From Anaerolineales bacterium (GTDB lineage: Bacteria; Chloroflexota; Anaerolineae; Anaerolineales; UBA4823): a stretch of DNA of 27,244 nt. The notes under the pieces are model-generated. The model saw only the letters and a program-made list of their open reading frames with translations. It did not search any database and had not been told where the DNA came from. Below, one piece after another: positions 22,254 to 27,244 of the stretch. The stretch's first letter is position 1. Every line of letters begins with the position of its first letter. The stretch is taken from NCBI GenBank assembly GCA_016932955.1, contig JAFGBV010000115.1, positions 1 through 27,244 on the forward strand. Reading direction: 5' to 3'. Made by a program: the position numbers and the translations under genes.

Positions 22254-22966
22254 TACCGGGGTGGTGGGTGTTCATCGTCTGATTCCCAATTGGCGTGGTT
22301 GGCGAGGATGTAATCATGGATGGCTTGATGGTCGCGGGGGTTGCGGATGATGTGTTCGTAATAATTGCGCTGCCAAACCGGGAAGCCGGGTGTGTGGCGG
22401 AGGCGGTTGATGCGCAAGGTGACGGTAGATTTGTAGGAGCGCAGGATGGTTGGGATAGACCCGGGCACCGGTCTCCCGAAGGATTCGATGGTGGGGGCAC
22501 GGCAGGATGAAGACGGATTGTCGCCGGGTAGGGGCACGGCGGGGCTGTCCAGGGGCATCGCCGTTTCAATCCTCCGCCGTGTTGGGGCACGGCAGGATGA
22601 TGACGGATTGTCGCCGGGTAGGGGCACGGCGGGGCTGTCCAGGGGCATCGCCGTTTCAATCCTCCGCCGTGCCCCTACAACCGTGGCTATTCGATCCTCG
22701 TGGATGATGAGAATGCCATGCATATGGTTGGGCATGATGACAAACGCGCCCAATTCGAGGCGGGGAAAACGGCGAGGAATTTTTCCCCATTCCTGGCTGG
22801 CAACCAAGCCCATTTTGTTCAATACGACCTCATCCTGGCGAATTTCACCAAACAGGTTTTCCCTCTGCCAAGCCACCAGGGTGATGAAATAAGCGCCGGG
22901 TTGGGTGTAATCATACCCCTTCAGGCGGATGGAACGGCGGTGGTGCAGGGGAGATGTGGATGTCAT
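22253..22966 (-). CDS. REP-associated tyrosine transposase (Y1/IS200-like, RAYT)
   Basis: RAYTs are single-strand HUH nucleases that move REP palindromes. The 237-residue product shows the family start RRSIRLKGYDYTQPGAYFIT, the HUH pair in FVIMPNHMHGILII, and the catalytic-Tyr region VWQRNYYEHIIRNPRDHQAI ending in YILANHANWESD. All core motifs are intact. Between them, in the loop after the HUH motif, two nearly identical 30-residue units (each RRRIETAMPLDSPAVPLPGD followed by NPSSSCRAPT) are inserted, encoded by a 90-bp tandem repeat. Without them the length would be normal for the family. The frame is preserved, so the protein may still work. The ATG at 22966 has no clear ribosome site. Confidence 0.88.
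   Translation of the reverse strand: MTSTSPLHHRRSIRLKGYDYTQPGAYFITLVAWQRENLFGEIRQDEVVLNKMGLVASQEWGKIPRRFPRLELGAFVIMPNHMHGILIIHEDRIATVVGARRRIETAMPLDSPAVPLPGDNPSSSCRAPTRRRIETAMPLDSPAVPLPGDNPSSSCRAPTIESFGRPVPGSIPTILRSYKSTVTLRINRLRHTPGFPVWQRNYYEHIIRNPRDHQAIHDYILANHANWESDDEHPPPR
22491..22678. repeat. Tandem 90-bp REP-like units inside the transposase frame
   Basis: Unit 1 (22491-22580) and unit 2 (22581-22670) differ at only two visible positions (22493/22583 and 22511/22601). Unit 2 contains a perfect 15-bp palindrome, with arms at 22618-22632 and 22664-22678 and a 31-nt spacer. In unit 1 the left arm is whole (22528-22542), but the right arm runs into the next unit. The arms match the palindrome at the gene's 3' end. 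The unit length, a multiple of three, keeps the transposase frame. Confidence 0.85.
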
Positions 22967-22974
22967 GGGGAAAT

Positions 22975-23030
22975 GGGGCGGGTCTGAGACCCGCCCCTAC
23001 GAAACCCGCCCGTACGAGACCCGCACCTAC
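22975..23030. repeat. Palindrome followed by three 15-bp tandem repeats
   Basis: GGGGCGGGTCT and AGACCCGCCCC (22975-22997, central G) form a perfect inverted repeat. Overlapping it are three 15-bp units of the pattern GARACCCGCMCSTAC at 22986-23000, 23001-23015 and 23016-23030. They fill the whole gap between the transposase start and the stop of the zinc-ribbon gene. Confidence 0.8.
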
Positions 23031-23500
23031 TACGGCGTTTTTCCGGGGCCACATTTGGGGTTGCGGCAGCCGCCGAAGTAGTCTGCATCGGGGGAGGCCT
23101 TGCGCAGGTAGATGGATAATTTCTCCCCGCAAGCCGGGCAATCGCGCAGCTGGTAATACTTGATCCGTTCCGGCGAGGTGACCTGCCAGTCGAGCTCGGC
23201 GTGCTCCCCGTCGCCGACCTGGAGCGTTCCCTGGCTGCCACAGTGAGGGCATTGCAGGGAGAAAGGCTGGCTGCCATGAGCCGGGATGGGAATGGGTTTC
23301 TCGTCGTAGATGTATTCGATGATGGGGAGTTTTTTCTTCACCGTTCGCATGGGCGGCGTTTTGCCAAACAGGCGCAACAGCCTCCACTTCAGCCCGCTAT
23401 CCGGCTCTGTGACGGTTGTTTCGTAGGTCTCCCCGGTCTCTACTTTGCGCGGCAGGCATTCCGGGCAGCCGTATTTGACGATGATGCCATGCTCAGCCAT
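23030..23500 (-). CDS. Zinc-ribbon protein of unknown function
   Basis: The 156-residue protein has four paired cysteine motifs: CPEC (12/15), CPHC (84/87), CPAC (121/124) and CRNPKC (145/150), enough for two zinc ribbons. The middle region, residues 30-75, is basic (LKWRLLRLFGK, RTVKKKLP). No named family is recognised; nucleic-acid or protein binding is only a guess. ATG 23500 is preceded by AGGAGG at 4 nt. A TATAAT box lies 67 nt upstream, and the leader can form two small hairpins (GATCGA/TCGATC and GGAGC/GCTCC). The frame is open further upstream through repeats, but that part is not protein-like. Confidence 0.78.
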   Translation of the reverse strand: MAEHGIIVKYGCPECLPRKVETGETYETTVTEPDSGLKWRLLRLFGKTPPMRTVKKKLPIIEYIYDEKPIPIPAHGSQPFSLQCPHCGSQGTLQVGDGEHAELDWQVTSPERIKYYQLRDCPACGEKLSIYLRKASPDADYFGGCRNPKCGPGKTP

Positions 23501-23566
23501 TGTCCCTCCTGTAAAATGATCGAACCGCTCGATCGTCGTGTTGGAGCGCTTGCTCCGACTCTCCCC

Positions 23567-23595
23567 ATTATAGTATAAAACCTTGCCCGGTAAAA
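23567..23595 (-). promoter_or_regulatory. Promoter of the zinc-ribbon gene
   Basis: A perfect TATAAT (23567-23572) follows TTTTAC (23590-23595) with 17-bp spacing on the minus strand. The -35 match is weak. The resulting leader of about 60 nt contains two short stem-loops before the ribosome site. Confidence 0.5.
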
Positions 23596-23659
23596 TCGTT
23601 TTCAAGTCCCCCGCCCAGGACTTTCTTAAAGTCGTAAGTCCTGCGCGCCCACCCCCCGG

Positions 23660-23680
23660 CCCCCGCCCAGCGGGCGGGGG
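23660..23680. repeat. GC-only hairpin in the intergenic gap
   Basis: CCCCCGCCC (23660-23668) and GGGCGGGGG (23672-23680) form a 9-bp stem with a 3-nt loop. It lies just beyond the larger hairpin at 23692-23736 and upstream of the zinc-ribbon promoter. Confidence 0.6.
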
Positions 23681-23691
23681 AGAAAGGCGAA

Positions 23692-23736
23692 TTTGGGGTG
23701 TGGCAGTGCGGCATTGCCGCACTGCCACACCCCAAA
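23692..23736 (-). terminator. Perfect 21-bp hairpin after the DUF11-like protein gene
   Basis: The arms 23692-23712 and 23716-23736 are perfectly complementary with a 3-nt loop (ATT). It starts 12 nt after the stop of the secreted protein gene. The minus-strand flank TTCGCCTTTCTC nearly matches the flank of the hairpin at 2163-2205, and both outer arms read TTTGGGGT or TTGGGGT. Likely role: transcription end or mRNA 3' protection. Confidence 0.6.
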
Positions 23737-23747
23737 CCCCGACCTCC

Positions 23748-25658
23748 CTACGGCTGTCGGACCAGGAAGGGCAGATGGAAGCGGTATGTGGTGATGGTTA
23801 CAGAGACGCTGTCGCTGGCAGAGGCGCTGGCACCGCCGGGGTTGTAGGCGGTCCAGGTGGCGCTGACGGTGGTGTCGGCAGTGATCGTCGCTGAGATCAC
23901 CAGACCCTCGGCGATGGAGTTGAAGCTGCTGCCCGGAGGCAGGGCATAGGAGTAGCCGCTGAAGGATGCAGAGGCCTCAGCTGTTGCCAGGTCGTGCAGG
24001 CTGAGGGCGACATTGCCGGTGTTCTGCAGCTGGTAGCAGTAGTACACCACAGTGCCAGGCGTCACGCTGATCGCATCACTGGTGGCGCAAACCCCAGGCG
24101 TGACGCCGACCGTCTTGACCAGGGTGATGGCGGGGGCCTCGACGGTAACGCTGGCGGCATCGGCGGCGGTCGCTTCGTACTCGCCGCTGGTTGCGTTCCA
24201 GGTGGCAGTATTGATGCTGTCGGCGAGGATGGTCACGGTTTCGGTGATGAAGGCGGAAGCGCCGGGGGCGAGGGCATAGGGGAAGGCAGATAGGATGGTG
24301 CCAATCTCACTGTCGTCCAGGTCGTGCATCTCCAGGGCGACATTGCCGGTGTTCTCCACGGCGTAGCAGTAGGTGACATCGGTGCCGGGCGGCACCATCA
24401 GTGCGTCGGTGGCGGCGCACTGGTTGGGGTCGAGGCCGACGGTCGTTTTGAGGGCAATCCCCGGCAGGGCTACGGTGACGGTGGCGGTATCAGTGGCAGT
24501 CACGGTGTTTGTCCCGCCGCTGTTGTAAGCCGTCCAGGTGGCGGTGTTGACGGTGTCGGTGAGGATGGTCATGGTTTCGGTGATGAAGGCGGAAGCGCCG
24601 GGGGCGAGGGCATAGGGGATGGCAGACAGGATGGGGCCAATTTCGCTATCGTCCAGGTCGTGGAAAGCCAGGGTTATACCGCCGATGTTCTCCACGGAGT
24701 AGCAGTAGGTGACCTCTGTGCCGGGCAGCACCATCAGCGCCTCGGTGGCGGCGCAGAGGTTCGGGTCCGTGCCGACGGTCTTGCTGATTGTGATAGCGGG
24801 CCCGAGGATCCATGCCCCGGCGGAGAAGACTTCGGAGGTAGCCCAGGGATTGGCGATGGGGGTGAGATAGAGCACATTGATGAGGTCCAGGAGATAGATG
24901 AATCCGGGCTCGTCGGTCACCAGGTAGGCGATGCTGTTACTATCCACCGCCAGCCCGTCGATGTCGGTTTGTGCTGCGGGGTAGGGAGCGATCAGTGTCG
25001 CAGTGCCATTGGGGTTGATGCGGAAGACGCCTGAGCCATGCGGGGTGATGTCATCATTGGTGGCGTAGAAGATGCCCGTGCTGGGGTCAATCGCCAGCCC
25101 GCCAAAGTCGTAATCGGCATCCACATAATCGATAAAAACCGTGGCAACCAGGGTTGTCAGGTTGATCTCATACACCGCCTCGTTGGCGATGTTCTTGATC
25201 CCATATAGATTGCCGTTGTAAAAAGCCAGCCCGACCATCGATTGGGTTGATATGCCGTCGGTGATGGTGCCCAGGCTGTTGACAGCGCCGCCGAGTGGCC
25301 ATTCGTACAGCGTAGCGCCGTTATTGAACAGGATACGCGTGTTGATGTGGTCATACGCCGCGCCCCACACCTGGAAGCCGTTGAAGGCTGGGGAGGCAGC
25401 GGCGGTGGCGGGGTTGATGCGATAGGCAGGCACGGTCGTGTCATCCACGCCGACGAAGAGCGGATCATCAACCGCCTCTGGCGCCCGCTGGAAGGCGGGT
25501 GGCGGGGCAGGCGGGGCTGGAGAGCGCTCTGCCTCGAGGGCGAGCGCCTGTTCCTGGGTGGACTCGTCGTCCCCGGCTGAAGCCTGGACGCTGAATGGGG
25601 CGGCGGCGAGGCTGAGGATGGCGAGGGATGTGATCAGGGCGAGCAGGTTGCGTTTCAT
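23748..25658 (-). CDS. Secreted beta-propeller and DUF11-like repeat protein with LP tail
   Basis: The 636-residue product has a signal peptide (LLALITSLAILSLAAAPFSVQA). A Pro/Ala-rich linker follows, then a region of about 230 residues with propeller-like strands (GLAFYNGNLYGIKNIANEAV, FGGLAIDPSTGIFYATNDD). Then come three repeats of about 112 residues starting near 284, 396 and 508. Each opens with a K-T-V-G motif and has a Cys pair (NLCAATEAL ... TYCYSVEN), the DUF11/conserved-repeat type. Repeats 1 and 2 are also very similar at DNA level, with a 336-nt period, so the duplication is recent. The C-terminus is YRFHLPFLVRQP, like two other secreted proteins in the window. An extracellular structural role is likely. 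GAAGGAG lies about 9 nt before the ATG. Confidence 0.85.
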   Translation of the reverse strand: MKRNLLALITSLAILSLAAAPFSVQASAGDDESTQEQALALEAERSPAPPAPPPAFQRAPEAVDDPLFVGVDDTTVPAYRINPATAAASPAFNGFQVWGAAYDHINTRILFNNGATLYEWPLGGAVNSLGTITDGISTQSMVGLAFYNGNLYGIKNIANEAVYEINLTTLVATVFIDYVDADYDFGGLAIDPSTGIFYATNDDITPHGSGVFRINPNGTATLIAPYPAAQTDIDGLAVDSNSIAYLVTDEPGFIYLLDLINVLYLTPIANPWATSEVFSAGAWILGPAITISKTVGTDPNLCAATEALMVLPGTEVTYCYSVENIGGITLAFHDLDDSEIGPILSAIPYALAPGASAFITETMTILTDTVNTATWTAYNSGGTNTVTATDTATVTVALPGIALKTTVGLDPNQCAATDALMVPPGTDVTYCYAVENTGNVALEMHDLDDSEIGTILSAFPYALAPGASAFITETVTILADSINTATWNATSGEYEATAADAASVTVEAPAITLVKTVGVTPGVCATSDAISVTPGTVVYYCYQLQNTGNVALSLHDLATAEASASFSGYSYALPPGSSFNSIAEGLVISATITADTTVSATWTAYNPGGASASASDSVSVTITTYRFHLPFLVRQP

Positions 25659-25734
25659 ACAGTTTTCTCCTTCGATTGGTGGGGTGGCATAGGTGGTCGG
25701 TTGATAATTGGATAATTTATATCATAGTTATATG

Positions 25735-25762
25735 ATTGTATGGAGAAAGGGCGTTTTGTCAA
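25735..25762 (-). promoter_or_regulatory. Promoter of the DUF11-like protein gene
   Basis: On the minus strand TTGACA (25757-25762) and TACAAT (25735-25740) are 16 bp apart, leaving a leader of roughly 70 nt. It is divergent from the protease promoter nearby. Confidence 0.65.
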
Positions 25763-25794
25763 GCAGTTCAAGCGCTGCGGGAACTGAGATCTGA

Positions 25795-25803
25795 TGCTAT
25801 ACT
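25795..25803 (+). promoter_or_regulatory. Extended -10 promoter for the protease
   Basis: TGC followed by TATACT (25798-25803) forms an extended -10 element. The -35 region (CTGCGG at 17 bp) is poor, as is common for extended -10 promoters. Transcription would start near 25810, just ahead of the upstream ORF. Confidence 0.5.
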
Positions 25804-25826
25804 ACGCTTATCGGAGATTATCCCCC

Positions 25827-25880
25827 ATGAGCCAAACCAATCGAGATGACTTATTTTCCAACCAGCCCTATAGCCCATGA
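25827..25880 (+). CDS. 17-codon upstream ORF coupled to the protease
   Basis: An ATG at 25827 opens a frame encoding MSQTNRDDLFSNQPYSP, and its TGA (25878-25880) overlaps the protease ATG (ATGA at 25877-25880). A GGAG lies about 10 nt upstream, and the protease itself has no ribosome site. The peptide has no hydrophobic part. It may serve only to deliver ribosomes to the protease start. Confidence 0.4.
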   Translation: MSQTNRDDLFSNQPYSP

Positions 25881-27025
25881 GAACTTTCCTGCGCTCCTTC
25901 CTCTCCACCCTGCTGGTGGTCCTTATCCTCGCTGCGGCCTTCCTGGCGGGGTATATCTACCGCGACCACCGACCCGCTGGCGTCTTTCCCATTCTCAGCC
26001 AGGCATACACCCTGCTGCGCCAGCACGGCTATGACGACCCGCCGCCAGACCCGGCGCTGGAATACGGTATGATCCGGGGGATGATCCAGGCCTACGGCGA
26101 CCCGTACACCTCCTTCTCCGAACCGGCGCAGACCGAGCTGCAATCCAACGATCTCTCGGGCTCGTTTGGCGGGATCGGGGCGCGCATCGGCACAGACGAG
26201 GCAGGCTTCCGGGTGCTGTATCCCTTTGCGGAGGGGCCGGCGGCCAAGGCGGGCATTCTTGAAGGTGACCGCCTACTGCAGGTGGACGACCTCCCCATCA
26301 CTGCTGAGAGCTCCACGGAGGCGATGATCGCTGCCATCCGCGGCGAGGTGGGAACACGGGTGCGGCTCACCGTTGCCCGCCCGCCCGGCTACGAGCGGCT
26401 GGAATTCGAGGTCGAGCGCGCCGAGATTGCGCTGCCTTCGGTCACCTGGCACCTGGAGCCGGACGAGCCGCGCCTGGGGATCATCGAGGTGAACGTGATC
26501 GCGGACACTACGCCGGATGAGATCGAGAAGGCTGTGGCAGACCTGCAGGGGCGCGGGGCGCAGTATTACGCCCTTGACCTGCGGGATAACTACGGCGGGC
26601 TGCTGGAGGCGGGGATCGCCACGGCGCGGCTGTTCCTGACCCCCGGCGATCTGCCGGTGATTGAGCAGCAGTACCGCGGCCAGGAGGTGGAGTCGTTCGA
26701 GGTGGAGGAAGCCGGGCCGCTGAGCGAGATTCCGCTGGTGGTGCTGGTGAACGAGAACACGGCCAGCGCGGCGGAGATCATCGCGGGGTCGCTGCAGGCG
26801 CAGGGGCGCGCTTTGCTGATCGGCGTGCCCACTTACGGCAAAGATACAATCCAATTGGTGTTCGGGCTGGATGACGGTTCGAGCCTGCACATCACGGCGG
26901 CGCACTGGTGGGTGCCGGGGCTGGCGATCCCGCATGGGGGGAACGGGTTGCAGCCGGACCTGCCGCCGCTGGAAGGGGCGGCGGACGGGTGGATCGCCGC
27001 CGCGGTGGCGGAATTGGTGAAGTGA
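25877..27025 (+). CDS. S41-family C-terminal processing peptidase (CtpA/Prc-like)
   Basis: This is a membrane-anchored serine protease that would degrade or trim proteins in the envelope. The 382-residue product has an N-terminal signal anchor (LLVVLILAAAFLAGYIY), a short helical domain containing YGDPYTSFSEP, a PDZ domain (about residues 95-180, GSFGGIGARIG and GPAAKAGILEGDRLLQVDDL), and the catalytic core. The Ser-Lys dyad is visible: Ser297 in NENTASAAEI and Lys322 in TYGKDTIQ, 25 residues apart as in the Tsp/Prc family. The substrate-loop motif reads RDNYGG rather than RxNPGG. The C-terminal GLQPDLPPLEG motif is typical. No Shine-Dalgarno precedes ATG 25877, but it overlaps the stop of a 17-codon ORF. 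It could process C-terminal tails. Confidence 0.92.
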   Translation: MRTFLRSFLSTLLVVLILAAAFLAGYIYRDHRPAGVFPILSQAYTLLRQHGYDDPPPDPALEYGMIRGMIQAYGDPYTSFSEPAQTELQSNDLSGSFGGIGARIGTDEAGFRVLYPFAEGPAAKAGILEGDRLLQVDDLPITAESSTEAMIAAIRGEVGTRVRLTVARPPGYERLEFEVERAEIALPSVTWHLEPDEPRLGIIEVNVIADTTPDEIEKAVADLQGRGAQYYALDLRDNYGGLLEAGIATARLFLTPGDLPVIEQQYRGQEVESFEVEEAGPLSEIPLVVLVNENTASAAEIIAGSLQAQGRALLIGVPTYGKDTIQLVFGLDDGSSLHITAAHWWVPGLAIPHGGNGLQPDLPPLEGAADGWIAAAVAELVK

Positions 27026-27028
27026 TTT

Positions 27029-27244
27029 CTATTGACCGGCGGCCTGCTCGCGTTGCGACCTTACCCCTGCGAGGTACACCAGCGCCGCCCCAACGGCGTA
27101 GAGGGCGATCATCAGCACGAAGGGCAGTCTCTTATCCATCTCGGAGAGCATGCCGGCAATCCAGCCGAAGGGCGAGGTGAGCAGGATAATGACCATCCAC
27201 ATGATCGCCTGGATGCGCGCCCGTTCCTTGGCTTCGATGGTCAG
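27029..27244 (-). CDS. C-terminus of a probable MFS-type transporter (cut by window edge)
   Basis: The minus-strand frame is open from the window end to TAG at 27029-27031 (71 residues). It begins TIEAKERARIQAIMWMVIIL and continues with TSPFGWIAGMLSEMDKRLPF and VLMIALYAVGAALVYLAGV, then a short basic and Gln-rich tail. This is two membrane helices joined by a loop with the pattern of the last two helices of major facilitator proteins. The start and most of the gene lie outside the window. It converges with the protease gene, with 3 nt between stops. Confidence 0.6.
   Translation of the reverse strand: MTIEAKERARIQAIMWMVIILLTSPFGWIAGMLSEMDKRLPFVLMIALYAVGAALVYLAGVRSQREQAAGQ

Noticed and set aside
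22491..22678. CRISPR-like spacing of the 90-bp repeats
   Set aside because: The units are in direct contact with no unique spacers, lie within a coding frame and have no cas genes nearby.
22911..23387. Minus-strand frame with VGAGLVRAGFVGAGLRPAP repeats
   Set aside because: The repeated peptide is just a translation of the 15-bp intergenic repeats, and the rest overlaps the zinc-ribbon gene in another frame.

Overview
The window looks like a chromosomal segment of a GC-rich bacterium, most likely Chloroflexota (Anaerolineae/Caldilineae-like). This rests on gene content and recognition, not on a marker gene: three secreted proteins end in a 'YR-x-x-LP-x-x-x-R' tail, there is a small 'NYRLDWF...GGGGG' secreted protein, and NarL-type signalling and many ABC-2 exporters are present. 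No tRNA, rRNA, CRISPR array or phage structural gene was seen. Most genes lie on the minus strand.

Layout. 106-1283 (+): smpB, translationally coupled to a phytol/dolichol-kinase-like membrane protein. 1285-2103 (-): a visibly AT-richer SAM methyltransferase, possibly acquired. 2240-5717 (-): a three-gene ABC-2 exporter operon (ATPase, permease, permease) ending at a long perfect hairpin. 5838-7532 (-): a secreted beta-helix protein with a good sigma70-type promoter. 7743-9947 (-): a GH13 amylase-type lipoprotein. 10121-11396 (-): a helix-turn-helix regulator followed by two tiny secreted proteins of one family, one of them truncated.

11493-16739 (-): a compact six-gene operon coding for a pseudo-hydrolase/VOC fusion, an OsmC-like protein, an O-methyltransferase-like protein, a PfkB sugar kinase, a NarL-type histidine kinase and its response regulator. 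Several junctions overlap. 16860-17721 (-): a PadR repressor and its DUF2812 partner, with palindromic operators placed around the promoter. 17885-21803 (-): a lipoprotein, a small membrane protein, two DUF990-type permeases and an ATPase (viologen-exporter-like). Both permeases appear to start at non-standard codons.

22199-23030 (-): a REP-associated tyrosine transposase (RAYT/Y1) whose reading frame carries a tandem 90-bp insertion made of the same palindrome that sits at its 3' end. 23030-23500 (-): a zinc-ribbon protein. 23748-25658 (-): a secreted beta-propeller/DUF11-like repeat protein. 25877-27025 (+): an S41 C-terminal processing protease, coupled to a 17-codon upstream ORF. 27029-27244 (-): the C-terminus of a probable MFS transporter, cut by the window edge.

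The strongest candidates for something undescribed are: (i) the shared C-terminal tail of three otherwise different secreted proteins, which suggests a sorting or anchoring signal; (ii) the RAYT gene that carries its own palindromic element in frame; and (iii) a two-copy hairpin element with conserved outer arms and a conserved flank but different inner stems, placed after gene ends.
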